From: Ruminococcus sp. UBA3286
GTDB taxonomy: Bacteria; Bacillota; Clostridia; Oscillospirales; Ruminococcaceae
Length of the DNA stretch: 9,210 nucleotides
Direction: 5' to 3'
Assembly (NCBI GenBank): GCA_002362135.1
Contig: DETO01000091.1
Coordinates: 27,206 to 36,415 of the forward strand
How positions within the stretch are numbered: the first letter of the stretch is position 1; every line of letters starts with the position of its first letter. This document shows positions 1-6,271 of this stretch, piece by piece. Made by a program: the position numbers and the translations under genes. The notes beneath the pieces are model-generated. The model made no database searches, was not told the DNA's origin, and saw only the letters and a list, made by a program, of their open reading frames with translations.

Positions 1-17
1 CACATAGCATCCCTGTA

Positions 18-46
18 TTGACAAATAATGCGGATTATGGTAGTAT
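18..46 (+). promoter_or_regulatory. Sigma-A type promoter for the MATE gene
   Basis: A perfect -35 hexamer TTGACA (18-23) is followed after exactly 17 nt by TAGTAT (41-46), a 4/6 match to the -10 consensus. Transcription would start near 53, giving a leader of about 30 nt before the ATG at 85. A second TAGTAT at 51-56 is less well spaced. This is inferred from sequence only. The preceding 17 bases hold nothing recognisable. Confidence 0.65.
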
Positions 47-84
47 TTATTAGTATTGAAAATAAGAATTTATAAGGTGAAATT

Positions 85-1488
85 ATGTTTAAAAAATTCG
101 AAAAAAAATATATAGGGGACAAAATTTTTTATAAAAATGTGCTTTTCATGGTCGTTCCCATGATATTGCAGAATCTTGTTACCAATTTCGTCAGCATGAT
201 CGACAACATAATGATCGGACAGACAGGAACGGAACAGATGAACGGCATCGCGATCATAAATCAATTTATATTCGTATTCAACATTACCGTTTTCGGCGCG
301 GTTTCGGGTGCGGGAATATTCGGCGCGCAGTTTTTCGGCAAAGGCGATCACGAGGGACAGAAATTTTCTGTGCGTTTCCGGCTGATAATGTGCGTAGTCA
401 TTGTGGCAGTTGCTGCTACGGTTTTCAGCATATTTGACGACCAGCTTATTTCGTTGTTTCTCAGCAAAGACGACGCGCCCGAAAAAATCGCCGCCACGCT
501 TAAATACGGAAAGGAATATATGGCTATAATGCTTATCGGGCTGCTCCCATTCGGCATAGGTCAGGCTTATTCCAGCGCAGTTCGCGAATGCGGAGAGACA
601 AGAATACCTATGATAGGCTCTGTTATTGCAGTTGCCGTGAATATATTTCTTGACTACGCTCTAATCTTCGGAAAGCTTGGAATGCCGAATATGGGCGTTT
701 CGGGTGCGGCGATAGCGACGGTAGTTTCAAAATTCATCGAAGCTGCCGTTGTGATTATCTGGGCGCATACCCACACCGACCGCAATAAATATGTGATAGG
801 GCTGTACAAAGGTTTCCGCATACCTGCCGAACTTACGGGACGAATGCTTAAAAAAGGCATTCCCCTGCTGTTCAACGAATTTTTCTGGGCTGCCGGAATG
901 GCTGCTATCGCCCAATGCTATTCGGTACGCGGTCTTGATGTCGTTGCCGCGCGTAATATTTCGGGAACTATTACGAATTTATTCAGCACGGTCTATATTC
1001 AGCTTGGAGCTTGCATAGGCATAATCGTCGGCTCAAGACTTGGCGCAAATAAACTGAAAGACGCCCGCGACGTCGATAATAAGCTGCTGTTTTTCAGCGT
1101 AACTTCCACTATTATCGTTGCGGCTCTTACGCTGCCGCTTGCTCACGTTTTCCCGATGATATACAATACCGAAGCTGAAATTCGCTCTCTTGCCTCTTAT
1201 ATGATAATTATTCAGGCGATCGCAATGCCGCTGTGTTCATTCACCAACGCCTGCTATTTCACGCTTCGCAGCGGCGGAAAAACAGGCATTACATTCCTGT
1301 TCGATTTCGGCTTTACATTCGGAATAATGATACCTCTTGCATTCTGCCTTGCATATTTCACGACAATGAATATACATATGCTTTTCGCCGTTGTAACGCT
1401 GTCTGAAATAATCAAAGTGGTTATCGGCTATTTTATGGTAAAAAGCGATCTATGGCTCAATAATCTTGTGGGTGCGAAAGAAATTTAA
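85..1488 (+). CDS. MATE family multidrug/Na+ (H+) antiporter
   Basis: The gene encodes a 467-residue integral membrane protein of the MATE (MatE/NorM/DinF/MepA-like) efflux family. These proteins export cationic drugs or metabolites across the cytoplasmic membrane in exchange for Na+ or H+. The length is typical and hydrophobic segments run throughout, consistent with 12 helices in two MatE halves. Characteristic family stretches are visible: the first helix with VPMILQNLV and SMIDNIMIG (about 24-45), GAGIFGAQFFGKGD (75-88), and the linker NIFLDYALIFGKLGMPNMGVSGAAIAT (186-212). The second half begins near GIPLLFNEFFW. The ATG at 85 follows AAGGTGA (74-80). The gene has its own promoter and is separated from the fhs operon by 72 nt that contain another promoter, so it is probably monocistronic. 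The substrate cannot be told from sequence, so no gene symbol is given. Confidence 0.93.
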   Translation: MFKKFEKKYIGDKIFYKNVLFMVVPMILQNLVTNFVSMIDNIMIGQTGTEQMNGIAIINQFIFVFNITVFGAVSGAGIFGAQFFGKGDHEGQKFSVRFRLIMCVVIVAVAATVFSIFDDQLISLFLSKDDAPEKIAATLKYGKEYMAIMLIGLLPFGIGQAYSSAVRECGETRIPMIGSVIAVAVNIFLDYALIFGKLGMPNMGVSGAAIATVVSKFIEAAVVIIWAHTHTDRNKYVIGLYKGFRIPAELTGRMLKKGIPLLFNEFFWAAGMAAIAQCYSVRGLDVVAARNISGTITNLFSTVYIQLGACIGIIVGSRLGANKLKDARDVDNKLLFFSVTSTIIVAALTLPLAHVFPMIYNTEAEIRSLASYMIIIQAIAMPLCSFTNACYFTLRSGGKTGITFLFDFGFTFGIMIPLAFCLAYFTTMNIHMLFAVVTLSEIIKVVIGYFMVKSDLWLNNLVGAKEI

Positions 1489-1495
1489 TTTTCTC

Positions 1496-1524
1496 TTGCA
1501 TTTATTGACATTCCGTGATATAAT
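1496..1524 (+). promoter_or_regulatory. Extended -10 promoter of the fhs operon
   Basis: The -10 hexamer TATAAT (1519-1524) is perfect and is preceded by TGA, giving an extended -10 (TGaTATAAT, 1516-1524). Seventeen nt upstream lies TTGCAT (1496-1501), a weak -35 that an extended -10 would tolerate. The site sits just after the MATE stop codon and 36 nt before the fhs ATG, leaving room for only a short leader, so no folate-type riboswitch fits downstream of it. A TTGACA at 1505-1510 is only 8 nt from the -10 and cannot be its partner. Confidence 0.65.
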
Positions 1525-1560
1525 AAGAATGAATCCAATTCGACAGGAGGTTTACATTTT

Positions 1561-3240
1561 ATGCTATCAGATATTGAAATAGCTCAGAATGCTAAAATGC
1601 TGAAAATAAACGAAATAGCCGCAAAACTCGGAATTGCCGGCGACTATCTCGAACCGTACGGACATTATAAGGCGAAACTTTCAGAAAGTCTCTATTCAAG
1701 CCTCGCATTCCGCGAAGACGGCAAACTCATTCTTGTGACGGCGATAAATCCCACTCCCGCAGGAGAAGGAAAAACTACAGTAAGCGTAGGTCTGGCAGAC
1801 GCGATAAACAAGATCGGAAAAAATGCCGTGCTTGCTCTTCGAGAGCCGTCCTTAGGCCCTGTTTTCGGTATAAAAGGCGGCGCGGCAGGCGGCGGATACG
1901 CTCAGGTCGTGCCTATGGAAGATATCAATCTCCATTTTACAGGCGATATGCACGCGATAACTGCGGCAAACAATCTGCTCTGCGCAATGCTTGACAACCA
2001 TATCCAGCAGGGAAACGAACTCAGGATAGACCAGAGAAGAATACTTTTCAAGCGCTGCATGGATATGAACGACCGCGCGCTCAGAAATATTGTAGTCGGT
2101 CTTGGCGGAAAAGCCAACGGCGTTCCACGTGAGGACGGCTTCAATATAACCGTTGCTTCTGAAGTAATGGCTATACTCTGTCTTGCTGCCGACCTCGGCA
2201 ATCTTAAAAAGCGTCTGGGAAATATTCTTGTCGCTTACGATCTTGACGGCGAACCCGTTTTCGCCGAACAGCTTGGCTGTACGGGCGCAATGACGGCTCT
2301 TCTGAAAGACGCTCTCAAGCCTAATCTTGTACAGACTCTTGAAAACACTCCTGCTCTTATTCACGGAGGCCCGTTTGCCAATATCGCTCACGGCTGCAAT
2401 TCTTTAAGAGCTACAAAACTCGCCCTGAAACTCGGCGATTACTGCGTTACGGAAGCAGGCTTCGGTTCTGATCTGGGAGCGGAAAAATTCTTCGACATCA
2501 AGTGCAGATACGGCGGATTAAAGCCTTCCTGCGTGGTTCTCGTTGCAACTATCCGCGCGCTCAAATATAACGGAAGAGTTCCGAAAGACGAACTCGGCAA
2601 GGAAAATATGTGGGCTTTGGAAAAGGGCGTTGAAAATCTGCGCACGCATATCGAAAATATGCACAAATTCCACGTTCCCGTTGTCGTAGCCATAAACCGC
2701 TTCAACACTGATACCAACGCCGAAATAGAGTTTATCAAAAATTTCTGCAATGAAATGGGCGTTGACGTTTCCATGTGCGAAGTATTCGCAAAAGGCGGCG
2801 AGGGCGGCGTCGATCTTGCACAAAAGGTCTGCGACACGATCGCCCTTACCGAAAACAACGAAGAAGGCTTCCATACGCTTTATTCATTGAATCTTTCCAT
2901 CAAGGACAAAATTGAAAAAGTTGCACGCGAAATTTACCGTGCAGACGGCGTTTCATATACTCAGCAGGCTGAAAAATCTATAAAGGAGATCGAGAAGATC
3001 GGTTTCCGCGATCTTCCGATATGCGTCGCCAAAACGCAGTATTCGCTGTCGGATAATCCTGCTCTTCTCGGAAAGCCGAAGGGATTCAAGATAACCGTAA
3101 GGGACGTCCGCGTTTCCGCAGGCGCAGGATTTGCCGTTATTTATACGGGAGATATCCTTACAATGCCCGGACTTCCGAAAAAGCCATCCGCGCTCAATAT
3201 CGACTGCGGAATAAGCGGCAATATCACGGGACTGTTCTGA
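1561..3240 (+). CDS. fhs: Formate-tetrahydrofolate ligase
   Basis: This cytoplasmic enzyme joins formate to tetrahydrofolate with ATP, making 10-formyl-THF for purine and formyl-Met-tRNA synthesis; in acetogens it is also part of the Wood-Ljungdahl methyl branch. The 559 residues match the family length (about 555-560). Visible motifs are the ATP loop TPAGEGKTT at 65-73, the family signature FGIKGGAAGGGYAQV around 102-116, HFTGDMHAITAANNLL just after it, and VATIRALKYNG in the middle third. The last is a slight variant of the usual RALKxHGG signature. The ATG at 1561 follows a strong AGGAGG (1545-1550). It is the first gene of a six-gene unit and its stop is 1 nt before tsaE. Nothing shows the full acetyl-CoA pathway here, so a biosynthetic role is the safer reading. 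Confidence 0.98.
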   Translation: MLSDIEIAQNAKMLKINEIAAKLGIAGDYLEPYGHYKAKLSESLYSSLAFREDGKLILVTAINPTPAGEGKTTVSVGLADAINKIGKNAVLALREPSLGPVFGIKGGAAGGGYAQVVPMEDINLHFTGDMHAITAANNLLCAMLDNHIQQGNELRIDQRRILFKRCMDMNDRALRNIVVGLGGKANGVPREDGFNITVASEVMAILCLAADLGNLKKRLGNILVAYDLDGEPVFAEQLGCTGAMTALLKDALKPNLVQTLENTPALIHGGPFANIAHGCNSLRATKLALKLGDYCVTEAGFGSDLGAEKFFDIKCRYGGLKPSCVVLVATIRALKYNGRVPKDELGKENMWALEKGVENLRTHIENMHKFHVPVVVAINRFNTDTNAEIEFIKNFCNEMGVDVSMCEVFAKGGEGGVDLAQKVCDTIALTENNEEGFHTLYSLNLSIKDKIEKVAREIYRADGVSYTQQAEKSIKEIEKIGFRDLPICVAKTQYSLSDNPALLGKPKGFKITVRDVRVSAGAGFAVIYTGDILTMPGLPKKPSALNIDCGISGNITGLF

Positions 3241-3241
3241 T

Positions 3242-3679
3242 ATGAGAAAGATAACACATTCGGCGGAGGAAACCATAAAATTTGCCGAAAAACTGGGACG
3301 TCTCCTTAAAGCCGGCGATATGATAGCCTACAAAGGCGGACTCGGCGCAGGCAAAACCACATTCACAAGAGGACTGGCTATCGGTCTTGGTCTCGGAGAT
3401 AATGTTTCATCGCCTACATTCGCGCTCGTCAATGAATACTGCGGCGATATCGATCTTTATCATTTTGATATGTACCGCATCACCAACGAGGGCGATCTTG
3501 AATCTTCAGGATTTTATGATTACGATTTCGAAAACAACGTTGCCGCAGTTGAATGGTCGGAAAATATCGCGGATTTCCTCCCGAAAAATACTATTTACAT
3601 CACGATCAACGCTCTTAGCGAAAACGAGCGTGAAATTATTATTGAGGACGGTGAACGCTTTGCTGCTGCTTGGGATTGA
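3242..3679 (+). CDS. tsaE: tRNA t6A biosynthesis ATPase TsaE
   Basis: TsaE is the small P-loop ATPase that works with TsaB and TsaD to transfer threonylcarbamoyl to A37 of ANN-decoding tRNAs. The 145-residue product has the family Walker A GGLGAGKTT (32-40), the switch-like SSPTFALVNEY (56-66), LYHFDMYR (72-79) and the VEWSE motif (103-107) near the C-terminus. All these are classic TsaE (YjeE/YdiB) features, and the length is normal. The ATG lies 1 nt after the fhs stop with only a weak upstream SD (GGGAC within the fhs end), so translational coupling to fhs is likely. Its 3' end overlaps the start of tsaB by about 20 nt, as expected for partner proteins of one complex. Confidence 0.96.
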   Translation: MRKITHSAEETIKFAEKLGRLLKAGDMIAYKGGLGAGKTTFTRGLAIGLGLGDNVSSPTFALVNEYCGDIDLYHFDMYRITNEGDLESSGFYDYDFENNVAAVEWSENIADFLPKNTIYITINALSENEREIIIEDGERFAAAWD

Positions 3680-4364
3680 CACTTCCGGAAAGGTAGCTTC
3701 GGCTGCGCTTTTCGATACGGATAAGGAGATTTTTCTTGCTGAAAGTTCGCTGTATACACAAAAAACTCATTCGCAGGTCATTATGCCTATGGTAAAAGAT
3801 CTGATAGGGCAGGCAGGAAAAAAAATAACCGATATCGACGCGGTCGCTGCTGCGAAAGGGCCTGGAAGCTATACCGGACTTCGTATCGGCGCGGCGGCGG
3901 TAAAAGCCATTGGATTCGCGCTGAACTGCAAATGCTGCGGAGTATCGACTCTCGAAGCCATTGCGTACAATAATATAGCTTATGTGGGAACTATATGCTC
4001 AGTAATGGCTGCCCGCAGCGAACTGGTTTACACGCAGATCTACAAAAGCAACGGTTATGAACTTGAAGCCATATGCGAAGAAAAACTGATCAGCCGCGAC
4101 GAACTTGCGGAAATACTTGCCTTTAACGGTACTGCTGTTCTTCTTTGCGGAGACGGTGCGGCGGATTTTTTCACAACATACCGTTCGCCAATGTTTAATA
4201 TCGCTCCGCCTCACGGCAGACTGCAAAACGCCTGCGGAGTATGCCTTGGAGCAATGTCTAAGGAATTCGTTTCCGCCGATGATATCGAAGTCTCATATCT
4301 CCAGAAAGTCAAGGCGGAAAAGGATCTGGAAAGCAAAAATAATATACAAGGAGTAAAAAAATGA
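3660..4364 (+). CDS. tsaB: tRNA t6A biosynthesis protein TsaB
   Basis: TsaB is an ASKHA-fold scaffold protein that dimerises with TsaD in the threonylcarbamoyl-adenosine complex. The N-terminus LLLGIDTSGKVASAAL, the THSQVIMPMV segment and the hallmark KGPGSYTGLRIG are all present. The open frame extends far upstream to 3387 inside tsaE, but that part is only a shadow of tsaE. The family N-terminus places the start at TTG 3660 (234 residues; GAGGA at 3644-3648, 11 nt upstream) or at the in-frame GTG 3651 (SD only 2 nt away, so less likely). Either start overlaps the end of tsaE. The stop overlaps the rpiB start as ATGA (4361-4364). The rimI and tsaD genes that often follow in Firmicutes are absent; rpiB and upp follow instead. 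Confidence 0.95.
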   Translation: MLLLGIDTSGKVASAALFDTDKEIFLAESSLYTQKTHSQVIMPMVKDLIGQAGKKITDIDAVAAAKGPGSYTGLRIGAAAVKAIGFALNCKCCGVSTLEAIAYNNIAYVGTICSVMAARSELVYTQIYKSNGYELEAICEEKLISRDELAEILAFNGTAVLLCGDGAADFFTTYRSPMFNIAPPHGRLQNACGVCLGAMSKEFVSADDIEVSYLQKVKAEKDLESKNNIQGVKK

Positions 4365-4807
4365 TAGCTATAGGCTGCGATCATGCAGGAGTTGAAATGA
4401 AAAAGGCGGTCATTGCCGCTTTAAGTGAAAAGGGATTTGAATTCAGGGATATGGGTACGGACGGAGAACCCTGCGATTATCCTGTTATGGCGAAAAAAGT
4501 CTGCGATCTCGTTGTTTCGGGAGAATGCGAAAAGGGCATCCTCATTTGCGGAACAGGCATCGGAATGTCAATGGCGGCAAACAAAGTCAAGGGTATCCGC
4601 GCCGCTCTTTGCGCTGATTCATTTTCCGCTAAGTATACGCGCCTCCACAATGACGCCAATGTTATGTGTATGGGCGCGCGCACGCTGGGCGTGGGACTGG
4701 CTTCGGAACTTGCCGAAATATTCCTGACTACAGGCTTTGAGGGCGGACGTCATCAGCGCCGGGTCGATTTAATTACAGATATCGAAAATGGTATAAATAT
4801 TAACTAA
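4361..4807 (+). CDS. rpiB: Ribose-5-phosphate isomerase B
   Basis: This enzyme of the RpiB/LacA/LacB family interconverts ribose 5-phosphate and ribulose 5-phosphate in the non-oxidative pentose phosphate pathway. The 148-residue product has the N-terminal GCDHAG (5-10), the catalytic cysteine in ICGTGIGMSMAANKVKGIRA (C63), and RLHNDANVMCMGAR with H96, matching the ring-opening histidine of the family. The conserved HQRRVDLI follows near the C-terminus. The start overlaps the tsaB stop (ATGA) and follows AAGGAG about 8 nt upstream. RpiB supplies ribose phosphate, the precursor of PRPP, and the next gene uses PRPP, so the pairing with upp makes metabolic sense. An allose- or galactose-6-phosphate isomerase role is possible for the family but not supported by this context. 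Confidence 0.95.
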   Translation: MIAIGCDHAGVEMKKAVIAALSEKGFEFRDMGTDGEPCDYPVMAKKVCDLVVSGECEKGILICGTGIGMSMAANKVKGIRAALCADSFSAKYTRLHNDANVMCMGARTLGVGLASELAEIFLTTGFEGGRHQRRVDLITDIENGININ

Positions 4808-4820
4808 AGGAGAGAGTTAA

Positions 4821-5450
4821 ATGTCAAATTTACATATTATCAGTCATCCCCTCGTGCAGCACAAGATCTCGCTGCTGAGAGATAAAAATACGGGTACAAA
4901 GGAATTCCGCGAACTTGTTTCGGAAATTGCAATGTTCATCTGCTATGAAGCTACACGCGATCTTCCGCTTAAAGAGATCGAGATCGAAACTCCGGTAGCT
5001 GTTGCGAAAACCAAAGTTATTTCGGGCAGAAAGCTTGCGTTCGTGCCGATACTCCGCGCAGGTCTGGGCATGGTGGACGGCGTTACGGCTCTCGTTCCTG
5101 CCGCAAAGATAGGTCATATGGGAATTTTCCGTCAGCCTGATACAAAGGAAGCTGTCAAGTATTACTGCAAAATGCCTGACGATATCGCCGAGCGCGACGT
5201 TATAATCGTCGATCCTATGCTTGCTACAGGTCATTCGGCAGTTGCGGCTATTGACGAGATAAAGAAACTGGGCGTTAAGCATATCAAATTCATGTGCATA
5301 ATCTGCTCTCCCGAGGGTGTGGAAAAGGTTGGAGAGGCTCATCCCGACGTCGATATTTACACGGGCGTTATGGATCAGGGGCTTAATGAAGATAAATTCA
5401 TCGTTCCCGGCGTTGGCGACGCAGGCGATCGTATATTCGGAACTAAGTGA
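4821..5450 (+). CDS. upp: Uracil phosphoribosyltransferase
   Basis: Upp converts uracil and PRPP into UMP in pyrimidine salvage. The 209-residue length is exactly typical. The protein starts SNLHIISHPLVQHKISLLRD, has PILRAGLGMVDG (76-87), the PRPP-binding loop VDPMLATGHSA (130-140) and the uracil-binding C-terminal end GVGDAGDRIFGT. The ATG at 4821 follows AAGGAGAGAG, 13 nt after the rpiB stop. Its stop is 1 nt upstream of the next ATG, so it is co-transcribed with a small membrane protein. No uraA-type permease is visible, and no attenuator is seen in the short gap. Confidence 0.98.
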   Translation: MSNLHIISHPLVQHKISLLRDKNTGTKEFRELVSEIAMFICYEATRDLPLKEIEIETPVAVAKTKVISGRKLAFVPILRAGLGMVDGVTALVPAAKIGHMGIFRQPDTKEAVKYYCKMPDDIAERDVIIVDPMLATGHSAVAAIDEIKKLGVKHIKFMCIICSPEGVEKVGEAHPDVDIYTGVMDQGLNEDKFIVPGVGDAGDRIFGTK

Positions 5451-5451
5451 T

Positions 5452-5907
5452 ATGGCTAAAAAATCGAAAGTTGACAAAGAGCTTCTGGAAGCTTACGAGG
5501 AATTAAAAGCTTACAACGAAAAAAGCAAAAAGAGCAAGAATAAAAACGATCTGCTCCAGTTTTTCGTCGGCTTGCTGATGCTGGCGGCAGGACTTTACAT
5601 GATATTCCAGCATATCGAAATACGCAACAGCATGCGTTCGGGATTTATCTATTTTGGAAACTTCGGTATGCCGAACGGATTGATCTTTCTGCCAATACTA
5701 ATAGGCATTGTAATGCTTTTTCTCATGGAAAAAAAGGTGTATGGCTGGATAGTTATCGCAGTCGGGATAGTGATCGTGCTTGCGGCTGTACTGCTGAATA
5801 CACAGATGACGTGGCGCGGTACGAACGCTTTCAATTACATTATAATGTTCGGACTTACGGCGGCGGGCGGCGCGCTTACGCTGAAGGAACTGCTGAAAAA
5901 GGATTGA
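5452..5907 (+). CDS. Small membrane protein of unknown function
   Basis: I do not recognise this 151-residue protein. It begins with a highly charged Lys/Glu-rich segment (1-34, possibly a short coiled coil, with YEELKAYNEKSKKSKNKND). Four hydrophobic stretches follow at about 35-53, 76-92, 97-115 and 126-144, and it ends in LKELLKKD. This suggests a four-helix inner-membrane protein with both termini in the cytoplasm. The frame stays open upstream to 5317, but that part lies inside upp. The ATG at 5452 is 1 nt after the upp stop, so the start was chosen by spacing and translational coupling. It is the last gene of the operon. Downstream there is no convincing terminator until 6147, because a repeat element lies between. 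Confidence 0.8.
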   Translation: MAKKSKVDKELLEAYEELKAYNEKSKKSKNKNDLLQFFVGLLMLAAGLYMIFQHIEIRNSMRSGFIYFGNFGMPNGLIFLPILIGIVMLFLMEKKVYGWIVIAVGIVIVLAAVLLNTQMTWRGTNAFNYIIMFGLTAAGGALTLKELLKKD

Positions 5908-5948
5908 TACAGTCTCCTAAGGACAAAAATTTACTGAACAATAAAATA

Positions 5949-6108
5949 TATACTAAACGACATTGCAAATTGTACAATGGATGTCGAGGAGATTTAACAC
6001 ATAACAAGGCGGAAGAGGAAAGCGGGCTGACGCCCGGTGACGACGACAACGCGGTTATGTGTTAAATCTCCCGACAGATATGTATTATTTGTAATGACGT
6101 TTAGTATA
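5949..6108. mobile_element. MITE-like hairpin element, TATACTAAACG ends
   Basis: This 160-bp segment is a nearly complete imperfect palindrome with no coding capacity. The ends are perfect 11-bp inverted repeats, TATACTAAACG (5949-5959) and CGTTTAGTATA (6098-6108). Partial complementarity then continues inward to an almost perfect inner arm: 5983-6005 pairs with 6054-6075 over 22 bp with one bulged A (GTCGaGGAGATTT... against ...AAATCTCCCGAC). The 48-nt loop (6006-6053) is purine- and GC-rich and holds a small CGGGC/GCCCG hairpin (6023-6036). Terminal TA dinucleotides could be a TA target duplication, as for IS630/Tc1-mariner derived MITEs; that family link is inference. A structured RNA at the operon 3' end is the alternative reading. 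Confidence 0.6.
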
Positions 6109-6146
6109 AATGGACGTTTTAAAGTGGACACCCATAAAGAAGTTTT

Positions 6147-6193
6147 CGCCATAGCATTTTTGATTTTCAGTCAAAAGTGCTATGGCGTTTTTT
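6147..6193 (+). terminator. Strong rho-independent terminator
   Basis: CGCCATAGCA plus TTTTTGA (6147-6163) pairs with TCAAAAGTGCTATGGCG (6171-6187). The stem is 17 bp with one G-U pair and a 7-nt loop, and it is followed immediately by six T. It points in the plus direction and is the first convincing terminator after the fhs-upp operon. It probably ends that transcript, or reads through the 5949-6108 element first. It also insulates the promoter that begins 4 nt downstream. Confidence 0.9.
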
Positions 6194-6196
6194 CTA

Positions 6197-6225
6197 TTGA
6201 CAATGTAACCGCTTTGATATATAAT
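6197..6225 (+). promoter_or_regulatory. Perfect consensus sigma-A promoter
   Basis: TTGACA (6197-6202), a 17-nt spacer, and TATAAT (6220-6225) match the consensus at all 12 positions with ideal spacing. The expected start is near 6232, about 40 nt before the ATG at 6272. The promoter lies directly behind a strong terminator and drives the interrupted gene downstream. Such an ideal promoter in front of a small AT-rich gene of unknown function suggests either high constitutive expression or control by a repressor. Confidence 0.88.
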
Positions 6226-6232
6226 AATTACT

Positions 6233-6254
6233 AAGATAAATAGGAATTTATCTT
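6233..6254. promoter_or_regulatory. Inverted repeat at the transcription start
   Basis: AAGATAAA (6233-6240) and TTTATCTT (6247-6254) form an 8-bp perfect inverted repeat with a 6-nt spacer, TAGGAA, beginning at about +1 of the consensus promoter. It could be an operator for a dimeric repressor or a 5' stem that stabilises the transcript. It is AT-rich and short, so chance is possible. Confidence 0.35.
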
Positions 6255-6271
6255 TGAAAGGGTGATTAACA

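Noticed and set aside
1505..1524. TTGACA at 1505-1510 as the -35 for the fhs promoter
   Set aside because: It is only 8 nt from the TATAAT; the extended -10 with TTGCAT at 1496 has the correct 17-nt spacing.
1489..1560. Possible THF or other riboswitch upstream of fhs
   Set aside because: Only about 30 nt remain between the predicted start of transcription and the ATG, too short for a known folate riboswitch, and no matching fold is seen.
1852..2874. Long antisense open frames within fhs (up to 179 codons)
   Set aside because: They are shadows of the real fhs coding frame, with no start signals or recognisable protein features.
3387..3659. Upstream extension of the tsaB reading frame
   Set aside because: It overlaps tsaE in another frame, and the typical TsaB N-terminus (LLLGIDTSG) begins only at 3660.
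5317..5451. Upstream extension of the small membrane protein frame
   Set aside because: It lies inside upp, and the ATG at 5452 directly after the upp stop is the natural coupled start.
4830..5477. 215-codon antisense open frame over upp
   Set aside because: It mirrors the upp gene almost exactly and its product has no family features; upp itself is unmistakable.
5912..5935. Small GTC/GAC hairpin followed by AAAAATTT after the operon
   Set aside because: The stem is only about 3-4 bp, too weak for a terminator; the strong one is at 6147-6193.
5811..6234. Two overlapping short open frames (5811-6065 and 6037-6234)
   Set aside because: They run through the hairpin element and the terminator, have no ribosome binding site, and their products look random.
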